A program made the translations under genes and the position numbers. The notes beneath the pieces were generated by a model. The model saw only the letters and a program-made list of their open reading frames with translations. It did no database searches and was not told the DNA's origin. This document shows, piece after piece, positions 1-10,093 of a DNA stretch of 64,000 nt; within the stretch, counting starts at the first letter, position 1; each line of letters begins with the position of its first letter. The DNA comes from Pueraria montana var. lobata (Eukaryota; Streptophyta; Magnoliopsida; Fabales; Fabaceae), in NCBI GenBank assembly GCA_026413185.1, contig CM048650.1, forward strand, positions 93,205,730-93,269,729, in the 5' to 3' direction.

Positions 1-669
1 TGCTCTTGGAGGTAAATAACTTTTTTTTTTTTTATTATTACCAATAGGTTCTCTTGAAATTAATTATGTCTATAAAATATTACACATTAAAGGAGTGTTA
101 GTACGTAGTACTTTCTCTAACACACATTCTATTATTAATTAAAACTTATTTTAAACTACAAAATCATGAGAGGTTGATTAAATAAGATGTTAGACCTAAA
201 AAATGTAATTTGTATTTTTTAATAAATTTTAATCAATAACAAAACGTATTCACAAGAGTGTGTTGTTAGTATTTCTCTTACACATTATAATTAAGAAGGT
301 ATATATACATGGCAGGGTTTGATTGAAGAAGCAAAATTAGACTCCTTTAACATACCAACGTATGAACCTACCGTTGAAGAAATTAAGCATGTGATTCAGG
401 AAGAAGAGTCATTTTTTCTTCAACGATTAGAGATTGTAATCTCACCATCGGATGATGAAGGCATAAATGAAGATTGTGATGGAAATATAAGAGCCGAAGT
501 CATTGCTAAGCACTTAAGGGCAGCAACGGAGCCTCTCTTATCCACAAAGTTTGATGCAGAAGTTATAAATGAACTATTCATCAGGTATCCAAAGAAAATT
601 GTGCAAGTAATGAAGGTGGAGAAATTGGAGTTTGCTACTTTGGTGATATCCATGACAAAAAAAGCTTGA
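1..669 (+). CDS. SABATH carboxyl methyltransferase copy A, 3' end only
   Basis: This is the end of a gene that begins left of the window. Bases 1-11 match the end of exon 3 in copies C and D and are followed by a GT donor at 12. Exon 4 starts after the acceptor AG at 314-315 and runs open from GGT TTG ATT at 316 to the TGA at 667-669, about 117 residues. It encodes the C-terminal alpha-helical cap typical of SABATH enzymes (IPTYEPTVEEIKHVI and EPLLSTKFDAEVINELF). The family transfers a methyl group from S-adenosylmethionine to the carboxyl group of small acids such as salicylate, benzoate or jasmonate. The substrate cannot be named from this part. Exon 4 is the only undamaged exon 4 with the normal stop apart from copy B. 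An AATAAA polyadenylation-like signal lies at 746-751. Intron 3 holds a MITE. Whether the whole gene is functional depends on sequence outside the window. Confidence 0.85.
90..278. mobile_element. Mutator-type MITE in intron 3 of copy A
   Basis: A 189-bp element is flanked by a 9-bp direct repeat, TACACATTA (81-89 and 279-287). Its ends form imperfect inverted repeats (GTTAGTA... inside the left end, ...TACTAAC in the complement of the right end), followed by similar subterminal AACACAC and TTAATTAAAAC stretches. Copies B and D of the same intron have one uninterrupted copy of the target, which shows directly that this is an insertion. A 9-bp duplication with inverted ends fits a Mutator-derived MITE. 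A relative lies at 19211-19418. Confidence 0.75.
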
Positions 670-1589
670 AGATCATGTGTTGCTCAATAGAAGATCTTGG
701 AAACTTTGTTTTTCTTCCTTTGTGAATTTGTTTTTGATTTGTGGAAATAAAGTTATGGAGTGCTACTCTAGTTCAAGCTTAGGATTATACCATTTTTATG
801 TCTACCTTTTTTTGTACCAGTGATCCCATTCACTTGCACTTTGCCCACTGTAAATTCGTTGAGATGAATCTCCATGCAAACACGGGCAAATCTTCCTTTA
901 ACTGTCGGTAGTGTTTACATCTACTTTGATAGGTTTTTCAACGACTGAACCCAATTAAAACAGGGAGCTCTCGTAATAATAATAATAAATCATAAGACTA
1001 TGGAAATAAACCCATACCATGTGTCGATTCACCTTGGCATCTAGCCATCTAATGCTATAAAATAAGGACTCCACTCGGTTAAGGTCTTTTTGGATAAAAT
1101 TTTCTATAAATATTTATAGAAAAAAAAAAATAAAAAGATGAAAAAATGAAAAAATAATTTTTTTTTCCATAAATTAAATTAACTTATGTATAAGTTAAAA
1201 ATAATTTTTTTAAAAAAATGATATAATTTTTTTTTTTACAAATTAGCTTATACATAAATTAATTTTAATTTATAAAAAAAACTAATTTTATTCTTCTAAA
1301 AATACTTTATGAAAAATTTATTTAAACATGGTTTTGCTAAATAGTGATTGAAAAACATAAGGTCCACCTGCAATTACTTTGTCTCTATCCTCTTATGTGT
1401 TTAACCATAAAATAATCATGGTGAACATCCATCATCTCAAAAACCTGTTCGAATTTTCTAAAGTCTTGGAAGATGGCTGCCCTTTATTATCGTGAAAGGC
1501 CTAAGAGTTCTACAATAAGAACAGTGCGCCCAGTTCCTAAAGCATTGAAGTTTCCACCCTCACCCTAGGCACTAGGGAATTTTTTAGAA
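670..1589. other. 3' flank of copy A and AT-rich spacer
   Basis: Bases 670-780 are the copy A 3' UTR, which stays similar in copies B and D. It carries AATAAA at 746-751. About 1085-1345 is an AT-rich stretch with partly self-complementary arms (AACTTATGTATAAGTT near 1180 and GCTTATACATAAATTAATT near 1245), perhaps a decayed foldback element. No gene is recognised in the rest. Confidence 0.5.
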
Positions 1590-2111
1590 TTGGGGTAATG
1601 TTTATCATCAGTTCATCACTCATTTACAAACCAACATTCTTCTGTACTAGTCAAACAATAAATTTAACTATAATAATTCATATTATAATTCATCACCGCG
1701 CTTACGATTCTGTAGTTCCTTTACTTCCACGTTGATGTAACTTATCCTCTATTTCAATAGAAAGAAAAATTAAGAGAAAAAAAAAATTGAAATTTGAATC
1801 GAAGTCAAGAAGAAAAAAAATATATATTTGTTTTTAAATAGAAATATTTTATTCTATTTTATATCTCTTCATCTTTTCTTTAATTAAATAAAAGAAAATA
1901 TATTATTATTTATATATATTTTTCTTTATTCTCTCTCTTTTCATTAGCCAAACATAATGTATAATTTTGTTGCTGAGAAAAATAATAACGAGGTGGGTGT
2001 GAACTACGCATAAGTCTACAGGGGCAGCATAGCCCCTCTAAAGAACAAAAGTCTATTGACATTTAACAATTGTGAATGGAAGATATCCTTTTCTGTAAAC
2101 CTATAATACAC
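1590..2111 (+). repeat. Duplicated SABATH 5' flank, copy B side
   Basis: This stretch matches the upstream regions of copies C (about 19690-20075 and again 20365-20640) and D (about 51110-51560). Shared words include 'gggtaatgtttatca', 'catttacaaaccaacattct' and 'atggaagatatccttttctg'. It is the distal promoter-side flank of copy B. It ends abruptly at the gypsy LTR at 2112, so the expected proximal promoter and exons 1-2 are not there. Confidence 0.7.
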
Positions 2112-3455
2112 TGTTGCGATTTTGACAAGTGTACAAAATCGTTCAAGTAACAAAGGGTAAGTAAAGTATCATATCCACATGGACTTGTACGATAATTGGA
2201 TAATTAATAGTAAAATTAAATGGACTACGAAAATTGAGAATTTAGGTAACCAAAATTAAAACAAGTGCATAAATTAAATGAGTAAAAGGAGAGAAATTGA
2301 ATTTGAGTAATTTCACCAAACACTTAGCGTGCGCAGAAATTTGGGTTTGAATCAATGGAAGAATTAAGTCGGGGTTTAACTTCATCTAGTCATCCTAACA
2401 TGCAATCACTAATTTTCTTATTAAAATAAGCTTTTGTTATCATCAACCCACAATTTTATTCAAACCTTAATTCCTTAAGTGAGAGAACCTTAGTCCTTTG
2501 ATTCCACTATCAATCCATTGAATTAGTGTAACCAAAGCACTTGCATTAAGAATAGGGTTCTAACGATGCCCAATCCTCTTTACCCTATCCCTAGGCATAA
2601 AAAGCATTGAGTGTTCTCTCCAGTTCGCAATTCAATTAAATTAAATTTCCCAATTATAATTGAATATAGAGAATCATGGAATCGGGTGATCAAGCTAAAA
2701 ACAAGCATTACGCATAAAAGAGAAACAATAATGGTGCTTAATTGAATAATAAAAGAGTAATTACATGAAAGTAGACTCGATTACATTAAACCCCAAACGA
2801 AGAATGGACTTAGCTATGCATAGCCATGGGGGAAGAAGCAAGAGATGATGAAAGCATGGAGAACCGAGCCAAATACGTTCTAAGCTGTCGCCGGACCTCT
2901 TCTTTACTCTACGCACAATGTATCGTAACCCCGGACTAGGACAGAAACTTCCTATTTAAGACTATGGGCCAAAAAGAGTTGAAGCCCCAAAGAAAACAAA
3001 ACAGAAAAATAGGGGTTTTTATCACAACTGCTCGTGCACAGGCTGTGCAAATTTTACACACATATTTGCACGGTTGTGCAAAGCTCAAACTTCAGAATTT
3101 CAGACTTTGCACAACTACACAGTTTAGTTGCACAAGCATGTTCCAAGGCTTCCAACAAGCTTCCTTTGCTCTCGCAAGACCTTTAAAGCTCTCCACTTCA
3201 ACCCAATTGATCCTTTACGCATCATTCCTCTGGGGATATGACCAAAACTTTCTCCAAGCTTCAACAAAGTTCCTAAAAACACACTAAACAACCAAAAGAT
3301 CAAGTGTAAAAAGGGGAAAATTTAAAATTTCTAACTAAACCAAACTTTTATTCAAAACTTAACTAAACTGAGGATAAACAAGGCTGAAAAGCATGAGAGA
3401 TGTCGAATAATTGCCCCTAACTACTACAAAAAGTAGGAATATAAGGCAATTATCA
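2112..3455 (-). repeat. gypsy-1 LTR (element 3' LTR)
   Basis: This is a 1344-bp copy of the 12770-14111 LTR, bounded by TGTTGCG on the left and TTATCA on the right. In element sense it starts TGATAATTGCC and ends CGCAACA. It carries GTGCAC-type palindromic words: GCACAGGCTGTGC centred at 3042 and GCACGGTTGTGC centred at 3073.5. Confidence 0.93.
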
Positions 3456-3470
3456 ACACCCCAAACTTAG
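3456..3470 (-). other. gypsy-1 polypurine tract
   Basis: On the minus strand the sequence next to the LTR reads AAGTTTGGGGTGT, a purine-rich run directly before the LTR start TGATAA. This is the usual position of the plus-strand primer. Confidence 0.7.
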
Positions 3471-5041
3471 AACTTTGCTTGTCCTCAAGCAACAAAACAA
3501 GAACATAGAACAAAAAGACATGAAAACAACCTAGACTCAATTCCTAATAAAAATTAACAAGACATGACTCAAGTATTCACAGACTCATAACCACTTAGCA
3601 TGCATCATTTCTCATAAGTTCAGTTTGCTAATTTCAATCCAAGAGAAGTTGTGGTGCCCACACAAAGCATCTATGAAACAGTTCATAAAGGGATCAACAT
3701 GAATAACACAATTGCAATCAACAACCCACATTCCTTGGTCCTCACAACTGTATCTCTCAAGCACACGAAACAAGGTAAGTGTATCGCTCTATCACACGTC
3801 AACACCGCACATAATAGTTTTGCTTTTCATCTCTCAAAGTACAATGTCACAAACATGCCAACAAGGATCACTAAGGTCTTTTTGAGCTTGTAACGTGGCT
3901 GGGCTAACAAACAACAATGGTTTTTCTTAGAGTTCAAATATCTTAAAGAATATGAGAACAATAGAGAGAACTCAATCTTAGCTCAACAAACACACAATTC
4001 GTGCCCCAAGTTCTTTCAATAATCCAAACCAATTATTAAGCTCCACCCAAGTCCCACTTTATTCCTTTGCACATTTTTCTTTTCTTTTCTTTTTTCTCTT
4101 TCTCTTTCTTTTTTTTTGACAACACTTAACACCGTGGGACACGGGTGAGCAACACTTTCTGATTCTGATTTTTTTTTTTACAGTTCACTGACTGTGACAC
4201 TAAAGTCCCTTGGGGGCACCTTTTCATTTGTTTTTAGGTGTCTAGCAAGACACCCCAAACTTAATGCAAGACTTCATCTCTCAATTGTTCTCCTATTCCT
4301 AAGATTGGGAAAGCAATTGTTTTTCATTTTGGCTAAAGGTTCATAAATGCATCAAGAATTTTCCTGTTTGGCTCAAAGATGGGTGCAAGGGATTTTATTA
4401 TGAAAGGTAAGCTAGAAAGGCCAATGGTTAAAATAGTAAAGATGGCCTTGATCACTTCCAAGCAACATGCAAGCAACAAGATTCAAGAGATTCAAGCAAA
4501 AGCATATGAATGTTGGTATCAACGGTGTCACTCAATTTCATTCAGTTACTTCTCACCGTGGTTGGTCTCATCAAGAAACAAGGGTGCATATGCAACATGT
4601 CAAACACATCAACCACAATTTGAACCAATCACTAATGACCAGGAACGCAACCACAAAACATGTCTCAAATCAAAATCAATTTTTTAAAAATCATCATTCA
4701 ATTCATGCTCAATGGGGCAAGCCAACAAATACACAAACCACATCATTATTTCTCAAAACTAAATTCAAGAAAAATTGGTAAAAGAAAAGAATGAGAAGAA
4801 GAACTTACCTCACTGCTCATCATCAGGTCCATCCTCACCCCCCTGGCCAAGAATTGCTGGTCCCCAACTGTGAATGGCCAATCCACATGGGCCAGAGGAT
4901 TTGTCATTGCGGAGGGGGTTGGCCCCCAGAGTGGCCATGAACTTGAAGGTTGTACATTTGCTCTGTCAGGTGGTTGTAATAAGATTGTTGTTCCCTCAAT
5001 GCATGAACTTCATCAGTCAGTGCCTAAACAACAGCTAAAAG
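3468..5041 (-). other. gypsy-1 3' untranslated region
   Basis: This non-coding stretch separates the env-position ORF from the polypurine tract. It holds a TC-rich tract near 4075-4120, and next to the LTR a module matching CTTGCTTGAGG-like words that recurs beside the gypsy-2 LTR (36747-36790). No convincing ORF is present. The + strand ORFs here are short and lack codon structure. Confidence 0.6.
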
Positions 5042-6097
5042 TTAAGCATTATCAATCATTGCTGGCTCAGTAAGATCTTTTGGAACTGTTTCTTCAGATT
5101 CCTCTTGCTGTGAAGTGCCACCCCTCATTGGAAGTTTCCAATTATCCTTAATCCTAATTGAAGAATGAGGATTAGGGAGCTTGTGACAAAATCCAGTTTT
5201 AGGAACCAAAAAGTAGAAGTCATCCTGCATGTAGTCAGCTTCCTTAAGTAACACCTGAATGCATCCCATGGATTTCAAAGTTTGGAAGTCAATGGTGGAA
5301 ATTTCATCCAGTACTTCCAATTGGGTTAACCACTCGGAATGACCGAAGTGTTTGGCAATCCAAGTGATGAAACCTGCACAAGTAATAGGACCCTTATCAC
5401 TCTTGGCTATAGTTAACAGCCGCTTAGCAAGGAAAGCTCCAGTGTCAATCGGTGTCGTTGGCTCCAACATAGCCCATAGAAACAAGAGATCTGTGATGGA
5501 CACTTTAGTATCAGACTCGTGCTTTCCTAACATGGAGGATGTAATGAACCTATGCATGATGCGGGTTGAAGGGTGAAGCAAGGCGGTGGAGCTTAATCGG
5601 GATGCTGACCATCGTTTGTCGGTCAATGAACTCCAAACTTCTGATGCTTTAAAGATCATATAAGGTTCCCTCTTGTGACCACCAGTAGGAAACCCGAAAA
5701 TAGAATTAAATTCCGCCAACTCAATTTCACGTTCTTCATTGAACAAGTTGAAGGTCAGCTTCCCGGGATCATCGGGAAAATGGGGTCTAAAGGAAACCGT
5801 GAAAGTGCTAAAAAGTTCCCTCACCAGTCTTGGGTAAACCTTCTATGGCTGTGAAGCAAATTTCCACCATCCCACATTATCCAACATAAACTTGAAATCA
5901 TCAAATAAACCAAGAGTTTTAATGACATCAAAATTCAAGTATCGCATCGGAATAATTGGATGTTTGTACAAAACATCATATCGCTCTTGGTGGTGTGACT
6001 CAAGTAGAGTAAGCGGTGGTGGAGCGGTACGAAGATTGCTCAATGAAGAAGAAGAAGCTTCAGAGCATTTCTTCCGACGCTTGTTGCCTACAGACAT
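5042..6097 (-). pseudogene. Athila-type env-position ORF, one nonsense codon
   Basis: Two minus-strand blocks (6097-5843, then 5824-5042) lie in the same frame and are separated only by one TAG at 5843-5845, giving about 350 codons. Recognisable stretches include MRYLNFDVIKTLGLFDD near residue 51, RELFSTFTVSF just after the stop, and NSIFGFPTGG. This resembles the plant retrotransposon protein family called ATHILA ORF-1 (Pfam PF03078, recalled, not searched). It lies downstream of integrase, where Athila/Calypso elements keep their env-like gene. No signal peptide or convincing membrane segment is visible, so an envelope function is not supported by this sequence. Confidence 0.72.
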
Positions 6098-6299
6098 GAT
6101 GGATTTTGACCAATGTAATTCAAAAACCCCGAATCTAAATAGTGAAAACCAAAATAAGTAGATTTGAAGATGGCAGTGTTGTGTAGCACAGATCTGACCT
6201 GAATGTTGCGGATCGAGCCTTGGGTACTCAGATTTGGTTCTCGAAGGTTGCTGGCCAAGGTAACTGCGCGGAGGAGTTGTGTGTTGTACACGTGGAGCT

Positions 6300-6520
6300 G
6301 GGTTGGGACGCGTGTGGTCATGGTGCGCGGGGGTGCAGAGGCGGGCGCGTGGGCACTAGGGCGCGGACGGCGCGCACGGGCGTTGGGGCACGGAGGCGCG
6401 CACGGTGGCTGGCGTGCTGATCTGGTCGCGCGCAGTGAGGTGAAGCCAAGAAGGTTGCACGGAGAAGAAGAAGGTTGGGGTTGGGGGGAATCGCGCGCAG
6501 AGGAGAGAGACGAAGAGGTT
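6300..6520. other. CpG-rich island inside gypsy-1
   Basis: A G+C-rich stretch is packed with GCGCG and GGGCGC words, in contrast to the AT-rich surroundings. It lies between the palindrome array and the env-position ORF, where a leader or splice acceptor for that ORF could be. ORFs cross it on both strands, but all are arginine/proline-rich and look like by-products of composition. Confidence 0.5.
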
Positions 6521-6656
6521 TCGCATGCAGATCAAGTTGTGATGGCACTTTGATGGCTGTATGGTGGTGGTTCTGGTGTTTGATGGTGGTGGCTATGGTG
6601 TTTGGTGAGGGAAAAGGATTAGGGAAGAAGAAGATGAAGAGAGTGTGCAATGGGTT

Positions 6657-6995
6657 GCACAGGCTGTGCACATTTGTCCAAGGCCCAATAGAGATAGGAT
6701 TGTACAGGGTGTGCAAAAGGGATGCACAGTTGTGCAACTTTCGCTAAATTGAGTCCCTTATTAATTCTTCATCGACGCAAGATGCACGGGTGTGTGCTCG
6801 GATTGCACGGTTGTGCAACTTTCGTCAAAAAATAAAGTCTCTTTTAGCGCAAGATGCACAGGTGTGCGCTCAGGTTGCACGATTGTGCAACTTGTGTCAA
6901 TTTTTTTGTATTTCCATCAGCGCAAGATGCACAGCCGTGCGCTCAGATTGCACAATTGTGCAACTCGCATTTTTTTTTTTTAGGCTTTCCCAATA
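6657..6995. repeat. Twin-palindrome tandem array of gypsy-1
   Basis: Three 72-73 bp units begin at about 6777, 6849 and 6922. Each has two imperfect palindromes of the type GCACAGGTGTGC and GCACGATTGTGC. Their centres lie 21 bp apart in all three units (6789.5/6810.5, 6861.5/6882.5, 6934.5/6955.5). A degenerate pair (about 6708/6729.5) and a single word (6663) lie to the left. The last unit holds the perfect 16-bp palindrome TTGCACAATTGTGCAA at 6948-6963. The same words occur in both LTRs. Confidence 0.85.
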
Positions 6996-7168
6996 TTTCA
7001 TCCAATGTAAAGCAACCTGAAACAACACAAAAGAAACACCCAAACGTAAAATAGAACAAGCAAAAATAATGAAAATAAAGACAAATTTAAGAGAGTAAAG
7101 AGAGAGAAAATTGGGTTGCCTTCCAGTAAGCGCTTCTTTAACGTCACTAGCTTGACGGGTGAATGACA

Positions 7169-8412
7169 TTAAAGGTCACTGAGATGAATCATTGTGGTAA
7201 GGCACTCAACCTCACCCCCAAGGTAGTGCTTTAGCCTTTGGCCATTAACAACCAAACTCCTTTGAGAAGAAGGGTCTTCCACCACTACCGCACTGTAGGG
7301 CCTTACTTCCTTGACTGTGAAAGGACCACTCCACTTGGATTTTAGCTTCCCTGCAAATAGTTTTAGCCAGGAGTTGTATAAAAGGACTTGTTGTCCCAAC
7401 TAAACTCTCTCTTTAAGATCTTCTTGTCATGCCAAGCCTTAGCTCTCTGTTTATAAATTCTGGATGACTCATAAGCATTAAGCCTCATCTCCTCCAACTC
7501 ATGCAGTTGTTGTTTCCTCTTGTCCCCAGATAGAGAAGGATCAAAATTCAGAAACTTAAGAGCCCAAAACGCCTTGTGCTCCATCTCCACCGGTAAATGG
7601 CAAGCTTTGCCATACACCATTTGATAAGGGGACAACCCTATAGGAGTCTTGAAGGCTGTCTTGTAGGCCCACAATGCATCATCTAACTTGATGGACCAAT
7701 CCTTTCTGGAAGAAGCGACTGTTTTCTCCAAAATCTTCTTGATCTCGCGGTTAGAGACCTCCGCTTGACCATTTGTCTGAGGATGGTATGGAGATGCCAC
7801 CTTATGCTTCACATTATAGTGCTCAAGCACCTTATTCAACTGTGCATTACAGAAATGAGTACCCCCATCACTGATTAGCACTCGTGGCACACCATATCTA
7901 GAGAAAATGCTCTTTTTCAAGAACTTAATCACAATTTTGGCATCATCCTTTTGTGTAGCCATTGCTTCCACCCATTTGGACACATAGTCCACTGCAACAA
8001 GAATGTATTCATTAGAAAAAGAAGAAGGGAGGGGACCAATAAAGTCAATCCCCCAACAGTCAAATACCTTAACCTCAATCATGTTCTGTAGTGGCATCTC
8101 ATGTCTCCTAGAAATGTTCCCAGTCCTTTGGCAATTATCACAACTCTTGGCATGATTATGTGCATCCTTGAACAAGGTAGGCCAATAGAAGCCTGACTGG
8201 AGAACTTTAGCAGTAGTTCTCTCACCATTATAATGACCACAGTAAGGAGAGTTGTGGCAATGCCACAAGATATCCTTTGCCTCAGTTTGAGTCACACACC
8301 TCCTGAGAAGATTATCAGCACCCACCTTAAACAAATATGGGTCATCCCATACATAGAATTTAGCATCTCTAAGGAACTTCTTCTTTTGGTGCCAGTTCAA
8401 ATCATCAGGCAT
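7169..8412 (-). pseudogene. gypsy-1 integrase
   Basis: The minus-strand block 8412-7363 encodes the zinc-binding region (HCHNSPYCGHYNGERT, then CDNCQ) and the catalytic core (GIDFIGPLP, ISDGGTHF, and NGQAEVSNREIKKILEK with the glutamate of the DDE triad). A frameshift near 7363-7399 moves the last about 75 residues (KSKWSGPFTVKEV..., 7399-7169) to another frame. Another frameshift separates it from RNase H upstream. The enzyme would join element cDNA to the chromosome. All three acidic residues are visible, but the reading frame is broken. Confidence 0.9.
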
Positions 8413-8599
8413 ATCACCCCTGCCTTAAAATTAGCCATGTCAGCAAACCATGGTCTCTCCTCAATATAGAATAAGGCCTCATTAGGGAATTCATCCCTAA
8501 TCTCCTTCTCCTTCACAGTCACTTCCTCATTTACTAACCTTGAGAGATCTAATCTACATTCTCACTCCTCTTCTTATCTCGAATCTCAATGTCAAACTC

Positions 8600-10051
8600 T
8601 TACAATAAGAGGACCCATCTTATCAACCTTGGCTTAGAATCAGCCTTAGTGAGAAGATATTTGATGGCAGAGTGGTCAGTGTAGATAATTACCTTGGCAC
8701 CAATCAAGTAGGAACAGAATTTCTCCAAGGCATAGACTATGGCAAGCATCTCCTTCTCTGTGGTAGCATAATTGAGTTGAGCTCCACCCAACACCTTGCT
8801 AGCATAGAATATAGCATGAAACACCTTATTTCTCCTTTGCCCCAATACTGCACCAACTGCATAATTCCTAGCATCACACATAAGCTCAAACTCTTGCTTC
8901 CAATCCGGAGCTATGATAATAGGAGCAGAAATCAACCTTTCCTTCAAGGTATTGAACGCCTTATGACATTCGGCATCAAACACGAAGGGAGTATCTTTGA
9001 CCAACAAATTATTGAGGGGCTTGGCTATCTTAGAGAAATCCTTGATGAACCTCCTGTAGAATCCTGCATGCCCCAAGAAACTCCGAATACCTTTTTCATT
9101 AACGGGAGGAGGAAGCTTCTCAATGACGTCAATCTTTGCTTTGTCCACCTCTATGCCACGAGCAAAAATCTTGTGACCAAGAACTATTCCTTCTTGGACC
9201 ATGAAGTGGCACTTCTCCCAGTTAAGAATAAGGTTGGCTTTAACACACCTCTTCAATACAAGCTCCAAGTTGGTGAGGCACAAATCATAGGAAGTGTCAA
9301 AGACTGAGAAGTCATCCATGAATACCTCGATGCATTTATCCACCAAGTATGCAAAAATAGCCAACATGCACCTCTAGAATGTGGCAGGTGCATTACACAA
9401 ACCAAACAGCATCCTCCTATAGGCATATATCCCAAAGGGACAAGTGAACATCATTTTCTCCTGATCAGCCGGATTAATCGCAATTTGGTTGTACCCGAAG
9501 TATCCATCTAGGAAGCAATAGTAGGCTTGCCCTGCAAGCCTTTCCAGCATCTGATCCATGAAAGGGAGTGGGAAGTGGTCCTTCCGAGTAGCTTGGTTGA
9601 GTCTTCTGTAATCAATAACCATCTGCCAACCAGTGACTATTCTAGTGGGAACAAGCTCATTCTTGTCATTCCTCACAACAGTCATACCTCCCTTCTTTGG
9701 CACCACATGAATTGGACTCACCTAAGCATTGTCAGAAATGGGATAAATCATCCCGGCCTCTAAAAGCTTCAATACCTCATTCCTCACCTCTTCCTTCATG
9801 ATAGGATTAAGTTGCCTCTAAGGTTGAGTAACTGGCTTAAAATCATTCTCTAGGTGGATGTTATGCATACAATAGGAAGGGTCGATACCTTTAAGATCAG
9901 AAATATACCACCCTAGAGCTCCCTTATGCAACCTCAGAACTTCAATAAGCTTCTCCTCTTCTAAGGCAGACAAGGAACTACTGATGATTACTGGCTTCCC
10001 ATCATTATCCTCAAGAAAAACATACTTGAGATGAGATGGGAGCATCTTCAA
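8600..10051 (-). pseudogene. gypsy-1 reverse transcriptase and RNase H
   Basis: One minus-strand frame continues from the protease ORF through 10051-8600. It is cut by TAA at 10094-10096 and TAG at 9818-9820, 9722-9724 and about 9374. Reverse transcriptase motifs are DYRRLNQATRKDHFPLP, the QAYYCFLDGYFGYNQI region and the catalytic EVFMDDFSVF (FMDD form of YxDD). RNase H follows with DARNYAVGAVLGQ, TTEKEMLAIVYAL and YTDHSAIKYLL. These copy element RNA into DNA and remove the RNA template. The nonsense codons are mostly TAG, as expected if CAG or TGG codons decayed by C-to-T change. Confidence 0.9.
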
Positions 10052-10093
10052 TTCCAGCTTGGGCTTCTCAGGTACACCATCCTTCTTCAGTTC

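Noticed and set aside
6203..6747. Several overlapping ORFs across the CpG-rich block
   Set aside because: They are arginine/glycine- or proline-rich products of composition, overlap each other in several frames, and match no domain.
8672..9307. A 211-codon + strand ORF opposite gypsy-1 RNase H/reverse transcriptase
   Set aside because: It is the antisense shadow of clear reverse transcriptase and RNase H coding sequence.
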